From Streptomyces sp. ALI-76-A (GTDB lineage Bacteria > Actinomycetota > Actinomycetes > Streptomycetales > Streptomycetaceae): 64,000 bases of DNA. Of the stretch, positions 25,110 to 33,308 are shown piece by piece (position 1 is the stretch's first letter; every line of letters begins with the position of its first letter). The position numbers were made by a program, and so were the translations under genes. The notes beneath the pieces were generated by a model. The model saw nothing but the letters and a program-made list of their open reading frames with translations, made no database searches and had not been told where the DNA came from. The DNA is taken from assembly GCF_030287445.1 (NCBI RefSeq), contig NZ_JASVWB010000002.1:1116001-1180000 (forward strand), in the 5' to 3' direction.

Positions 25110-25225
25110 TCAGAAGGTGATCTGTCCGATGGGGTGAGCGACTGCGGCGGCGCCGGCGTTGAACTCGTAGCGGCAGGAAGACAACCGACCTCATGGGCTC
25201 CGGCACAGCGGTGGGATTCGCCCAC
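25110..25225 (-). pseudogene. Small Cys/His peptide gene, probably frameshifted
   Basis: One frame from GTG 25225 reads MGESHRCAGAHEVGC. After about 25180 another frame continues SSCRYEFNAGAAAVAHPIG to TGA at 25110. Joining them needs one base. The result has C...H...C..C spacing typical of a small zinc site. The start codon is uncertain. Palindrome copy 8 is 57 bp upstream. Confidence 0.35.
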
Positions 25226-25281
25226 GAAGCGATCGCGCCCGTGGGCGAGGGAGATGCCGAGCCTCTGCAGACCTACTTCCG

Positions 25282-25298
25282 GATCGACTGCGTCGATC
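25282..25298. promoter_or_regulatory. 17-bp palindrome, copy 8
   Basis: GATCGACTGCGTCGATC: both arms differ from the main form by complementary changes (CAGC/GCTG to CGAC/GTCG). It lies 4 bp past the stop of the 25303-26229 gene. Confidence 0.55.
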
Positions 25299-25302
25299 CA
25301 GA

Positions 25303-26229
25303 TCAGTCACCGACCGGAACCTGTTCGCGATACAGCTCGCTGATCCGGGCAACGGCTTCAGCTGGAGGCTCATAGACCGGCGGCAGTTCGCTAACTGCGA
25401 TGTCGAGGTCTCGGGCATCCGGCAACGGTTCAGGTCGGAGCATCGCTGCTCCGGCGGTAGTGCTCAGGTAGAGCTCGATCGCGCGCTCGATACGCCTGTT
25501 GCGGGTCAGCACTCTGCTGATGCCGTTGACCTCGTCGAGGTCCAGGTCGAGGGTCACTGCTCGGTTGAGTGCCCGGCGCATGCGGTGCTCGATGGTGCAG
25601 TGCGCGTTCAGATCGATGGTGGTGTCCTTGTATCCGAGCAGCACCGCGTCGAAGACGACCTCGATGCTGTCCGGGAGCTGCCAGCCGGGGAGATGCCCTA
25701 AGGTGCCGTCCGTCTCGCGGTCGTCGGCGTCGAGCAGACGGTTCCAGTCGTCGCGTCGGCGCTTCCACTCGTCCTTCCGGATCTCCTTCGGTCGGTCAGC
25801 CTGGTTCTGGTAGTGGTAGTCGACGAAGAAGGGCCGGCCGTCGGCTTCGAGAGCCAGGAGCGCGTCGGTGTACGCGCGGTTCCCGGCGAAGGGGTACGCC
25901 AGCCGGCGCGTGCCGTAGTCGTCGTCGACCTGGCCGAAGACGATGCTGAAGCGCAGCGGGTCGTGGAACGTCATGCGGTCATCGAGCCCGGCCTGCTCGT
26001 CGAGCCAGAGCTTCCGGGCCCGGTAGACGGTGTAGTTGTGCAGGGGGCCGCCCATGTCACGTTCGCGCACCTCGGTGTCATCGACGACGCGGGCGACGTT
26101 CCTGGCGATGACGGGTACAGCCAGCTCGCGGAAGACCTCGCGCATGCGCTTGGAGATCACGCGGGTGAGTTCGAAGAGGCCGGGCGCGTGCGCGGTCAGC
26201 CGCAGCCCGTCGTACAGCTTGGTGCTCAT
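25303..26229 (-). CDS. Unknown 308-residue protein
   Basis: Opens MSTKLYDGLRLTAHAPGLFE. The first 110 residues are helical with VISKRMREVFRELAVPV; then QVDDDYGTRRLAYPFAGN, FFVDYHYQNQADRPKE and IEVVFDAVLLGYKDTTIDL. The pattern (start, helical cap, aromatic strands) recalls uncharacterised phage and plasmid proteins, but no domain is identified. Good coding bias throughout. Confidence 0.65.
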   Translation of the reverse strand: MSTKLYDGLRLTAHAPGLFELTRVISKRMREVFRELAVPVIARNVARVVDDTEVRERDMGGPLHNYTVYRARKLWLDEQAGLDDRMTFHDPLRFSIVFGQVDDDYGTRRLAYPFAGNRAYTDALLALEADGRPFFVDYHYQNQADRPKEIRKDEWKRRRDDWNRLLDADDRETDGTLGHLPGWQLPDSIEVVFDAVLLGYKDTTIDLNAHCTIEHRMRRALNRAVTLDLDLDEVNGISRVLTRNRRIERAIELYLSTTAGAAMLRPEPLPDARDLDIAVSELPPVYEPPAEAVARISELYREQVPVGD

Positions 26230-26263
26230 CGGATTTTCCGTTCTCGGGATGCTCCTAGAGCTG

Positions 26264-26640
26264 TCAAGCAGCTGGAGCGGGGTCGTTTTGAGTGATGTGC
26301 GTGGCCGGTGTGCTGGTCAGGGCGCGGTAGACCTCGCGGGCGACGAGTCGCTTGAGGCAGCGCATGATGTCCTTCTTGGACAGCCCGGGTACCGTCGCGG
26401 TTGAGGCGGTGACGGTGGGTGCGGCCGGAGGAAGCCGGGATCGGCGCGACCCCGGCGATGTGCGTGAACACCCCCTCGAACCGCATGTGTTTGGGGTTGT
26501 CCCCGGCCGAGGCCAGCCGCTGGCCGGATGTCTCTGGGCCGACGCCGAACAGCTCCAGCAGCGTGGGGCCGCCTGCTTGACCAGCGGGCCGATCTCGGCG
26601 TCCAGGGCCTGGTGGCGGTGGGCAGTCCGCAGCGCCTTCC
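26264..26640 (-). pseudogene. IS110-type transposase C-terminal remnant
   Basis: Minus-strand frames give ALDAEIGPLVKQAAP, TLLELFGVGPETSGQRLASA, GDNPKHMRFEGVFTHIAG and VAPIPASSGRTHRHRLNRDG, then directly LSKKDIMRCLKRLVAREVY to TGA at 26264. These are the Tnp_20 and C-terminal motifs of IS110-family transposases. At least one base is lost, and about 45 residues between HRLNRDG and LSKKD are deleted. It is a dead relic of a different subgroup from the intact IS110 at 17.8 kb, and it lies at a switch in gene orientation. Confidence 0.75.
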
Positions 26641-26658
26641 TCCGACGCCGAGGTCGCG

Positions 26659-26943
26659 ATGCGCCGGTGTCACGAGCAGATCGACGACGCCAGTACCCGA
26701 GGCAACGACCCCGACCTCGACGCCGAGGTGCGCGGCATCTTCGAGGCGAGCGGGCTCGGTCACACGCCGCCCGTCGAGGTCGAAGACCTGCGCGAGACAG
26801 GCGGCGACCCGCGAAAGCAGATCGTCTTCGAGATCGTGCTCAAGTCCGGTGAGAACGGCATCGGGCCCGAGGCGATCCGCGACGTCATCGCCCGCCTGCA
26901 CCCCACCGTCACGCCGCCGCACGCCGCAACGATCGGCAAGTAG
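26659..26943 (+). CDS. Unknown protein; TAG followed by coding-like extension
   Basis: Frame from ATG 26659, probably truncated at its 5' end by the transposase relic; high third-position GC. Segments: PDLDAEVRGIFEASGLG, RKQIVFEIVLKSGENGIGPE, IRDVIARLHPTV. After the TAG at 26941-26943 the same frame continues VGADPRVHQPKYGRYAVR to a TGA (27022-27024) that overlaps ATG 27021 of the next gene. The true end may therefore be 27024. Function unknown. Confidence 0.5.
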   Translation: MRRCHEQIDDASTRGNDPDLDAEVRGIFEASGLGHTPPVEVEDLRETGGDPRKQIVFEIVLKSGENGIGPEAIRDVIARLHPTVTPPHAATIGK

Positions 26944-27020
26944 GTCGGCGCCGACCCCCGCGTACACCAACCCAAGTACGGCCGGTACGCCGTGCGCCCC
27001 TCGAACGGAGACAGCACCTC

Positions 27021-27396
27021 ATGAACCGACGCCTCGCCTGCCTCACCGTCTGCCACATCGCCGCCGTCGCGATTCTCAACCTCGGCGACCTGATCCGCGT
27101 GTGCGCGCTGATCGCGATTCCCGTCATCGCCGCATGGGCCGACCCCGTTAGCACGTGGAAGATCGACGCGCCCGCCTCGGGGCTCGCCGTGATCGCTTCG
27201 CACTGCAGATCCTCGTCGACAACCTCGTGCGGCTACTCGCCGCCGCAGTGGTCGCCGTCGTATGGGTGACCGCGGGCGGCAGACGTGGGGGCGCGTCGAC
27301 CCGACATACGTCACGAACAACCGCGGGTTCCTGGCAGGTTGGAAGTCGCAGAATAGGCCGCGCCGATGGCCGTGGAACGCGACAATGCGGTCATGA
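27021..27396 (+). pseudogene. Small membrane protein gene with frameshifts
   Basis: From ATG 27021 MNRRLACLTVCHIAAVAILN then LIRVCALIAIPVIAAWAD gives hydrophobic helices. After about 27195 coding moves to LQILVDNLVRLLAAAVVAVV, and after about 27275 to TWGRVDPTYVTNNRGFLAG, ending at TGA 27396, which overlaps ATG 27393. Two restored bases give one protein of about 125 residues with three membrane helices. The final NNRGF segment is duplicated at 27.92 kb. Confidence 0.5.
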
Positions 27397-27854
27397 CTGC
27401 TTATCTGCTGTCGATCAACGGGGCGTTCACGCAGCACGCGACGATCGAAAAGGCCGGCGAGGCAGCCATCGCGGCGATTGACAGTCGCCTCGATCAGGCG
27501 ACAAGCACATTCGTGCGCGATGCGAGGTACGTGAAGCGGGCATTCGCCTCCGGAGACGTCAAGGCCGCTACGCGTGAACACGGAGAGTGGTACGGATCCC
27601 TGGGCAGTTCCGGCGATGCCGCGATGCATGTCCGAGTGATCGAAGACGTGAACGGGAAGCTCTGGGCGGAAGTAGCAACAGAGGCAGCCACGATCGACGA
27701 CATGGACGCCGAGCCGGACGCGCACCGCGACACGCTGCTTGGACAGCACTTCGGCGGGCTCAGTGAGGAGTCGGCCGACGCCGTACGACGTGAGATGCAG
27801 CGCCGAGAAGACGCCGGGCTGCCCGCAGTACCTGAGATGCACTGGGAAGACTGA
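27393..27854 (+). CDS. Unknown 153-residue acidic protein
   Basis: ATG 27393 overlaps the preceding stop (ATGA); an in-frame ATG at 27366 is possible. It contains GAFTQHATIEKAGEAAIAAI, MHVRVIEDVNGKLWAEVATE and SEESADAVRREMQRREDAG. It is followed by a perfect GC-rich hairpin. No family recognised. Confidence 0.65.
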   Translation: MTAYLLSINGAFTQHATIEKAGEAAIAAIDSRLDQATSTFVRDARYVKRAFASGDVKAATREHGEWYGSLGSSGDAAMHVRVIEDVNGKLWAEVATEAATIDDMDAEPDAHRDTLLGQHFGGLSEESADAVRREMQRREDAGLPAVPEMHWED

Positions 27855-27862
27855 CCGGCCGC

Positions 27863-27907
27863 CCCTGCGGGACCCGCTCGGCACCCCGCCGGGCGGGTCC
27901 CGCAGGG
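27863..27907 (+). terminator. Perfect GC-rich hairpin after the 27.4 kb gene
   Basis: CCCTGCGGGACCCG (27863-27876) pairs with CGGGTCCCGCAGGG (27894-27907) over 14 bp. There is no U-tract, so termination efficiency is uncertain. Confidence 0.55.
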
Positions 27908-27993
27908 CGCCGCGGCACATCCCGAACAACCGTGGTTTCTGGCAGGCTTTCGCTCGCAGAACGGCCCGCGCCGATGAACACCGGAGAGACACC

Positions 27994-28407
27994 GTGACCG
28001 AGCAGACCAGCCACCAGGACGACCGCGAGACGCGCGTACGGCGCCCCTTCGGCTATCGGCCGTACCTCGTGCCCAACGACGCGGGGCGCGTGCTCGGCGA
28101 GCTGACCGCCATGTACGCCGACGGCGACGTCGACCTCGAGGGGATCGCGATGGTTCTCAAAGCGTCTGACGACGCCGGCCGCACCTTGGAAGACAACGCC
28201 CTCGGCGTACTCGACGCGCTGCGTGCCGAGGGCACCCTCGACGCCGCGACGTACGGGCGGCTGCGGGGCGCTGTCGAGCGGGCAGGCGACGAGGCGGGCG
28301 TGTACGTCATGAGCACCCGCGAGCGGACAGACGAACCGGTCGGCGAGGGCGGGTTCGTCGAGAACTACACGTCGCGCAAGGGGGACTGGCCGGCGTGTCC
28401 CGGCTGA
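27994..28407 (+). CDS. Unknown 137-residue protein
   Basis: GTG 27994 follows CGGAGAGACACC. It includes GRVLGELTAMYADGDVDLEG and DALRAEGTLDAATYGRLRGA, both helical and acidic. The next small frame starts before its end, suggesting coupling. No family recognised. Confidence 0.6.
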   Translation: MTEQTSHQDDRETRVRRPFGYRPYLVPNDAGRVLGELTAMYADGDVDLEGIAMVLKASDDAGRTLEDNALGVLDALRAEGTLDAATYGRLRGAVERAGDEAGVYVMSTRERTDEPVGEGGFVENYTSRKGDWPACPG

Positions 28408-28511
28408 CACCGGAACAGGCGGCCGACCGGCTCGGCATCGCCGACGAGCACGTCGACGTGTTCCCCCGGCCGGGGGCGACGGAAGCAGGCGGCGTCAGCT
28501 CTCCTCGCTGA
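28395..28511 (+). CDS. Small possible HTH-type peptide
   Basis: 38 codons from GTG 28395, MSRLTPEQAADRLGIADEHV. The EQAADRLGI segment resembles the first helices of an HTH domain. It converges with and overlaps the minus-strand gene ending at 28495, so it may be a truncated 3' end. Confidence 0.3.
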   Translation: MSRLTPEQAADRLGIADEHVDVFPRPGATEAGGVSSPR

Positions 28512-28686
28512 TCTCGATCAGGTGGGTGCGGATCGCGCCCATCGGGTCCGGCGCCTGCACCCGCAGGCGCACCGGCTCGCCGGGCACGGGCGGGATTGGT
28601 TCGACGGTGAGGATGTCGCCGTACTGTGTGCCGGCCTTCTTGTTCAGCGCGGTATGGATCAGTGTGCGCAGCTCGATCGGGCTCAT
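28495..28686 (-). CDS. Unknown 63-residue protein
   Basis: MSPIELRTLIHTALNKKAG then strand-rich PGEPVRLRVQAPDPMG. ATG 28686 overlaps the preceding stop (ATGA at 28683). Third gene of the unit starting near 29674. Confidence 0.6.
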   Translation of the reverse strand: MSPIELRTLIHTALNKKAGTQYGDILTVEPIPPVPGEPVRLRVQAPDPMGAIRTHLIEISEES

Positions 28687-29243
28687 CGCCGGACCTCCTT
28701 GACGCTCGGGGTGCCGTTGAACTTCGCGACCCACGCTCCGGGCGGTCCGTTCAGGCGGGCCGTTGCGGTGCCATCCGGGCTCGGCACCCAGCCAGCTATC
28801 GCCGTCCGGTGCGCGTCCTCCTGGTCCAGCGCACGGACGGTCGTGGTGATCGGAGCTGTGATCGTGACCGTGAACGTCTTGAGCGGCGGCGCCGTCCTGT
28901 GCCACTTACGGTACTGAGCAACGGCGTGCTGGTAGCGCACCAGCTCCCGCACGTAGTGCTCGATGCGTACGAACCCGCGGGCCGCGTCGTGGCCGGTGGT
29001 GTCGATGTCGCTGAACCGCACCCACTCTCGAGTACCGACCCCGCAGGGACCCGAACGCTCGTACAGGGTGTCCAGTGGGGCGCCTGCGGCCTTCCCCTTC
29101 GCACACCGATCCTTGATGTACTCGGCGTGGGACCCGATCTCTACGGCCCAGGCGACCATGTGCAGGTAGCCGTGATGCTCGGCGGGATCGGTGACGTGGT
29201 TGATGGCGCCGCCGTAGGGCGGGTTGAACTTCGGCTCCTGCAC
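28683..29243 (-). CDS. Unknown 186-residue protein
   Basis: GTG 29243 with GGAGAGCTGACC upstream. It contains HGYLHMVAWAVEIGSHAEYI, an amphipathic stretch RIEHYVRELVRYQHAVAQYR and a strand-rich tail. It is coupled on both sides. No family recognised. Confidence 0.6.
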   Translation of the reverse strand: MQEPKFNPPYGGAINHVTDPAEHHGYLHMVAWAVEIGSHAEYIKDRCAKGKAAGAPLDTLYERSGPCGVGTREWVRFSDIDTTGHDAARGFVRIEHYVRELVRYQHAVAQYRKWHRTAPPLKTFTVTITAPITTTVRALDQEDAHRTAIAGWVPSPDGTATARLNGPPGAWVAKFNGTPSVKEVRR

Positions 29244-29245
29244 GG

Positions 29246-29674
29246 TCAGCTCTCCTTGATCGCGGTGTCGGGGGTGGTGGTCGGAATGTAGAGACGGCGT
29301 CCGTCGACCCGGCACTTCGAGAAGCCGGTCAGGTGCGCGACGCGGTTCGGGTACAGCGGCTCGCCGTCTTCGTTTTGGACGCAGGCCCAGTCGTTGATCT
29401 CGTTCGCGGCGGTGTCGGCCTTCGCATAGTCGTCGAAGATCACGCCCATATGCTGCTCGGCCCTGGCCTCCAGCTTCGGGGTGACCGCGACGGCGACCAC
29501 GAAGTTGGCCAGGTTCTCGTGCTCGACGAGGGTGTAGCCATTGAGATTTTCAGGAGGTGGGGCGGCCGAAGAGCCGGCGCTGATGAGGTCCATGTTGCGT
29601 TTGACCATCAGGTCGTAGAAGGCGGCCCGGGCTCGGTTCATCACCTCGATCTCGTCGGCCAGTGCGCCGTGCAT
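29246..29674 (-). CDS. Unknown 142-residue protein, N-terminus possibly longer
   Basis: ATG 29674 is the first start, but strong coding bias extends upstream (TAYLAFEDFDNEGSNDNVAVE) and then, after a one-base shift near 29755, RHGGQIDVWLDPF. The real N-terminus may therefore be lost to a frameshift. The body has MNRARAAFYDLMVKRNMDL and YTLVEHENLANFVVAVAVTP. Function unknown. Confidence 0.55.
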   Translation of the reverse strand: MHGALADEIEVMNRARAAFYDLMVKRNMDLISAGSSAAPPPENLNGYTLVEHENLANFVVAVAVTPKLEARAEQHMGVIFDDYAKADTAANEINDWACVQNEDGEPLYPNRVAHLTGFSKCRVDGRRLYIPTTTPDTAIKES

Positions 29675-29751
29675 GGTCTCGACGGCGACGTTGTCGTTGC
29701 TGCCCTCGTTGTCGAAGTCCTCGAAGGCGAGGTATGCGGTGTCGGTGCCGG

Positions 29752-29961
29752 GTGGAAGGGGTCGAGCCAGACGTCGATCTGCCCGCCGTGCCGCGGATCG
29801 ACGAGCAGATCTTGTGGTGCGACTGGGTGACCGGTGAGGACGGCGAGGAGTACGAGCGGCAGCGGGAGTACCGTGTGCGCATGGTCGATTGGACCTGTTC
29901 CCCCAGCTCGCAGGGGGAGCCGTTCATCCTGCAGAGGCTGGACTACCTGCCCGACGCATAG
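29752..29961 (+). CDS. Possible small acidic protein, divergent from 29674
   Basis: Plus frame with high third-position GC from about 29790: IDEQILWCDWVTGEDGEEYE, RQREYRVRMVDW, then TAG at 29961. Start codon unclear (GTG 29752 used). It overlaps the upstream coding-like part of the minus gene, so one of the two is over-extended. Confidence 0.35.
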   Translation: MEGVEPDVDLPAVPRIDEQILWCDWVTGEDGEEYERQREYRVRMVDWTCSPSSQGEPFILQRLDYLPDA

Positions 29962-30187
29962 CGTGGCGAATGGAGCCGCAGCCCGTCGACAAACGTGCGG
30001 GTTGCGGGTCGGTGTGCAGGGTGACGGTCGTGACGGTTGCGAGATTGATGTTGGTCGTCAGGCGGCGAGCGGCAGGGCAGCCGACGCTGTTCGTGGTGAC
30101 CGTCGCGCCGGTTTCCGGGTGAGACGACGGGTCATCAGCGTGATGGACGCCCAGGTGAGCCGCTGAGTTGTTGCGGCGTCCTTGGGT

Positions 30188-30496
30188 CTACTGTTCTTCG
30201 TGACAGAGCCCGTTGTCGATCAGGTACGTTTTGTCGGCAGCCAGCTGCCGGATCTTCTCGATATAGCTGGAGCTGGTCCTGGCCCGTGCTGCGGCTGCGT
30301 CCGTGATGATCCTCATTGCGGACTGCCACTCTTCTGCGCTGCCTTCTGCCTGGTGCGCCTGCTGTAGTCGTCCGATCAGGCGGTAGGACCGCACAAGATC
30401 CTGGGCCAAGTCGCTAGGTGCGGGAAGCGGCATGTGGTGGAGGCTGCTCCACGGCGTGGTGAGCAGCGCGGTCGAGCTGACAACGGCGATCTTCAT
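30188..30496 (-). CDS. Unknown 102-residue helical protein
   Basis: MKIAVVSSTALLTTPWSSLH then helical SDLAQDLVRSYRLIGRLQQA and ARTSSSYIEKIRQLAADKTY. The start overlaps the upstream stop (ATGA at 30493-30496). Stop is TAG. Function unknown. Confidence 0.6.
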   Translation of the reverse strand: MKIAVVSSTALLTTPWSSLHHMPLPAPSDLAQDLVRSYRLIGRLQQAHQAEGSAEEWQSAMRIITDAAAARARTSSSYIEKIRQLAADKTYLIDNGLCHEEQ

Positions 30497-30651
30497 TGGT
30501 CAGGGGTTCCTCTTGAAGATGAAGAGAACCCGGCAACGGCGGCGGCTAGTTCGTCGCCGCTCTGCTCCCGGGCGTCGATGTCGTCGAGACCTCTCTCCTC
30601 CGCGCTCTGGTAGGCGTCTTGCCAGACCTTCTCGTCGTACAGCTCATTCAT
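30493..30651 (-). CDS. Small acidic 52-residue protein
   Basis: MNELYDEKVWQDAYQSAEER then GLDDIDAREQSGDELAAAVA and a Ser-rich tail. Coupled to both neighbours (10-bp gap upstream, ATGA overlap downstream). Function unknown. Confidence 0.55.
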   Translation of the reverse strand: MNELYDEKVWQDAYQSAEERGLDDIDAREQSGDELAAAVAGFSSSSRGTPDQ

Positions 30652-30661
30652 CGTGGCCCGT

Positions 30662-30970
30662 TCAGTTGAAGCGGGTGAGGGATGCGTACGACTTCTCGGC
30701 CTCGACCCGAACGTTGTGGGCGAGCTGCCTGTCGAACTGGGCGTCCGTCAGCTTCTTCGTACCGTCGGCTGCGGCCACGCCGACGTTCTCGCGGACTTCC
30801 TCAGGCCTTGTGAACCGCTGCTCGTCGGCGTCAGCGTCCCAGCGGGAGCACCGTACGGCGTCCTCCCACATCCGGATGCGGACCCACACCTTCTCGATGT
30901 CCCGCGCGGTGATCTTCTCAATGCCGACGATCCGCAGCATCTTCGCCAGGTGCTCTTTCACGTCGCTCAC
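30662..30970 (-). CDS. Unknown 102-residue charged helical protein
   Basis: MSDVKEHLAKMLRIVGIEKI, KVWVRIRMWEDAVRCSRWD, and helical C-terminus AQFDRQLAHNVRVEAEKSYA. First intact gene of a three-gene unit. Function unknown. Confidence 0.6.
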   Translation of the reverse strand: MSDVKEHLAKMLRIVGIEKITARDIEKVWVRIRMWEDAVRCSRWDADADEQRFTRPEEVRENVGVAAADGTKKLTDAQFDRQLAHNVRVEAEKSYASLTRFN

Positions 30971-30980
30971 CGGTGCCCTC

Positions 30981-31066
30981 CTACTCGATGATCGCGGCCA
31001 GCGTCAGCTCGGCCCACTGCTTCTTGACGTGCGTCTCGTCGTAGGAGCAAAAGGAGCACCGGTCTG
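30981..31066 (-). pseudogene. Gene fragment with CSFCSYDET motif
   Basis: An open minus frame without a start reads CSFCSYDETHVKKQWAELTL to a TAG at 30981; coding character upstream lies in another frame (VSVEALNFKEQTG). The CxFCSYDET motif recurs intact in the 40292-40645 gene (CRFCSYDET). A 5'-broken member of the same small family is likely. Confidence 0.4.
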
Positions 31067-31167
31067 TTCCTTAAAGTTCAGCGCTTCTACGGATACGGCC
31101 GTGCGCAGTCCCGAACCGCGCCCGGAGGATGAGCTGTTTCCGGCCGCCTGACGGCTAGCTTTCAGGC

Positions 31168-31491
31168 ATGGACGAGAACGACGAGCAGCTCCTCGACTTC
31201 GACAAGACAGAGATCGACTGGCGCCCTGAAAGGGCAGCCGAGGCGCTTACTGGCCCGCATGCGGACATCTATCGCAACCATCTGGCAGTCGCCCGGTGGG
31301 CCGACGGTTATGCCGAGCGGTACCAGGCGAGCAACGTGGCCGCCGCGTCCCCCGAGCACAGGGACGGGTTCGTGGAGGGAGTTCTGTGGATGGCCGCCTT
31401 CCTGCGGCAGGGTGACCTGCTCCCTGACGGTCAGCTGCTGCAACAGGACCAGCCGGGACTCCCGGACCGGGACAGCACGCCCGATTCGTAG
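31168..31491 (+). CDS. Unknown 107-residue protein in frame with the next gene
   Basis: MDENDEQLLDFDKTEIDWRP then HRDGFVEGVLWMAAFLRQGD. The TAG stop at 31489-31491 is followed after nine bases by ATG 31501 of the recombinase-like gene in the same frame, so readthrough would fuse them. Function unknown. Confidence 0.6.
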   Translation: MDENDEQLLDFDKTEIDWRPERAAEALTGPHADIYRNHLAVARWADGYAERYQASNVAAASPEHRDGFVEGVLWMAAFLRQGDLLPDGQLLQQDQPGLPDRDSTPDS

Positions 31492-31500
31492 AGTGACGGG

Positions 31501-32409
31501 ATGGACTCCCATACCCAGGCCCCGGACCCCTACGCGATCCTGCACGGCTGGCTCGCCGGTTCGTACGTCCGGCCCGACGGCCAGCAGGTCATCGGGCGCG
31601 TCTGGGACGAGGACACCAAGTACCGTTACGGCCTCTACCTCGCCGGGATCGACGCCCCGCCCGGCTGGAAGCAGGACTGGTTCACCTACATCGGCGAATT
31701 CGTCTGGCACTTCGAGCCCCTGCACATCCAGGACTGGGCCGCACGCCTCACCGCCTTCGACGGTGCCCCGCTCGCCGCCACCTCCCGCGGCCGCGCCGTC
31801 TCCGCCATCCGCAGCTTCTACGCCCACTGCGAGGATGACCTCGGCGCCGCCCGCTGGAACCTGCCGCCCCGGCGTGCGCTCGCCGGGCCCACCCCGCCGG
31901 CCGCGCGCGAGACCCTCACCCGGTTCCAGACCGACGCGCTGCGCACCGCCGCCGACCGCTACTGCGGCCCCCACCCCGAACGCGCCCGCCTCGCCACCTA
32001 CATGACCCTCGCGGGCCTGCGCCCGGGCCAGTCCATCGCGGCCGTCATGCAGTACGTCCAGCGCGACGACCAGGCCGGTCCCACCTGGAGACTGCCGGTC
32101 AAGAACAACAGCGCCTCCGCCGTCGGCCCGCTCACCTCCATCCCCCGCCCGCTGGTGTGGGCACTGGACGAGTACCTGCCGGTGCGCACCCACAAGGCCC
32201 CGCACTCCACCGAGACCGAGGGCCCGCTACTGGTCTCCCGCACCGGCCGCCGGCTCGATCACGTCACCTTCACCCGGCTGCTGCGCGAGGTCGCCGCCGG
32301 CCACCCCGACCTCAAAGAGATCGCACCCGCGCTGCACCCGGACGTCGTCGCCCACTCGCCGAGCCCGTTCGCCGACGAGAGCGCCGCGGCCGGCGGAGAC
32401 GGGCGATGA
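31501..32409 (+). CDS. Degenerate tyrosine-recombinase-like protein
   Basis: 302 residues. The N-terminal half resembles the SAM-like core-binding domain of phage integrases (WAARLTAFDG, SRGRAVSAIRSFYAHCEDDL). The catalytic half keeps TYMTLAGLRPGQSIAA, with the Arg expected at box I, and GPLLVSRTGRRLDHVTFTRL. The usual H..R box is LHPDVVAHS, without Arg, and the Tyr-bearing end is missing. It is therefore probably inactive or reduced to DNA binding. ATGA overlap with the next gene. Confidence 0.55.
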   Translation: MDSHTQAPDPYAILHGWLAGSYVRPDGQQVIGRVWDEDTKYRYGLYLAGIDAPPGWKQDWFTYIGEFVWHFEPLHIQDWAARLTAFDGAPLAATSRGRAVSAIRSFYAHCEDDLGAARWNLPPRRALAGPTPPAARETLTRFQTDALRTAADRYCGPHPERARLATYMTLAGLRPGQSIAAVMQYVQRDDQAGPTWRLPVKNNSASAVGPLTSIPRPLVWALDEYLPVRTHKAPHSTETEGPLLVSRTGRRLDHVTFTRLLREVAAGHPDLKEIAPALHPDVVAHSPSPFADESAAAGGDGR

Positions 32410-32639
32410 CGGCGTACCGGGCGATCCTCCAGTTCGTGGAGGACGGCCCGGCCGTCACCGGCTCCTGGGACAACCCCGCCGTCGCCCGCACCACGTACAA
32501 GGGATGGGTCGGGCTCTACACCCACGACCCCGCCGTCGTTGTCCAGTTCGTCGCCGTCGAGGACGACGGAGCCCAGCGGATCATCCGCAAGTGGGTTGTC
32601 GACCGGGAGGTCGTCACCGAACCCGGCGACCCGCTATAG
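32406..32639 (+). CDS. Unknown 77-residue protein
   Basis: MTAYRAILQFVEDGPAVTGS, YKGWVGLYTHDPAVVVQFVA: a compact strand-rich protein coupled to the recombinase-like gene. Ends at TAG. Function unknown. Confidence 0.6.
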   Translation: MTAYRAILQFVEDGPAVTGSWDNPAVARTTYKGWVGLYTHDPAVVVQFVAVEDDGAQRIIRKWVVDREVVTEPGDPL

Positions 32640-32707
32640 CGTTCCTCACTCGCTGACGGTGCCGTCCGGTATGCAGGAGACCTGGCCTACCGGAGAAGGA
32701 GACCCGC

Positions 32708-33022
32708 GTGTATGTCGACATGACCGCCCTCGATGAGGAGTGCACCCGCCTGGCCTGCCTCATGGCCGACCGCAGCATGGAACACCTCACCGTCCCCGAG
32801 GCGTGCTCCCCGGAGGAGCAGGGTGTCTCTCTGGAGGCGGACTTCTCCAGCGGGCTGGAGAAGTCCTTCGCCCGGATCGCCGCAGCGGGCTCGGACCCGG
32901 AGTGCATCCTGCCGAGCATGCTGATGGGGATGGCCGGAAAGCTGGTGATCCTCGCTACGGACGTCTCCCTGCGGGGCGACCGGGACGCGGCGGCGGTGAT
33001 CCGGTCGATCGGCGGCCGGTAG
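32708..33022 (+). CDS. Unknown 104-residue helical protein
   Basis: GTG 32708 follows GGAGAAGGAG. Helical throughout, e.g. LDEECTRLACLMADRSMEHL and ILPSMLMGMAGKLVILATDV. Several Cys without an obvious metal pattern. Function unknown. Confidence 0.6.
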   Translation: MYVDMTALDEECTRLACLMADRSMEHLTVPEACSPEEQGVSLEADFSSGLEKSFARIAAAGSDPECILPSMLMGMAGKLVILATDVSLRGDRDAAAVIRSIGGR

Positions 33023-33143
33023 CGGGCGGCCGCCGTCCGGCGACGACATGCGTCAGCCGCAGGTCAGCGGTCCCGTGGAGGCATGGCGACCACGATGTCC
33101 GTGTCGTTAATACGAGTGGGCGACGGCACGGCGATACGTCGCG

Positions 33144-33275
33144 GTGAATCCGGTGCGTCTGCGCTCGGTCCGTACGCGGGACGGCTCGATGGTGGAGGTC
33201 CCTGAGCTGGCCCCGGCGGAAGTACGGACGTCGGATGTGAAGACGATGCCGCTGCCAGCGGGCAACCGTTGTTAG
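33144..33275 (+). CDS. Possible 43-residue protein
   Basis: GTG 33144: MNPVRLRSVRTRDGSMVEVP then ELAPAEVRTSDVKTMPL, with codon bias like its neighbours. It ends at TAG 33273, just before the convergent minus-strand operon. Confidence 0.4.
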   Translation: MNPVRLRSVRTRDGSMVEVPELAPAEVRTSDVKTMPLPAGNRC

Positions 33276-33308
33276 TCGGTGCTGTAACACGCCCATAGAA
33301 GCGGCGAT

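Noticed and set aside
28507..28520. CTGATC-TC-GATCAG as a tenth palindrome
   Set aside because: Arms and spacing differ from the 17-bp family, and it lies inside overlapping coding sequence.
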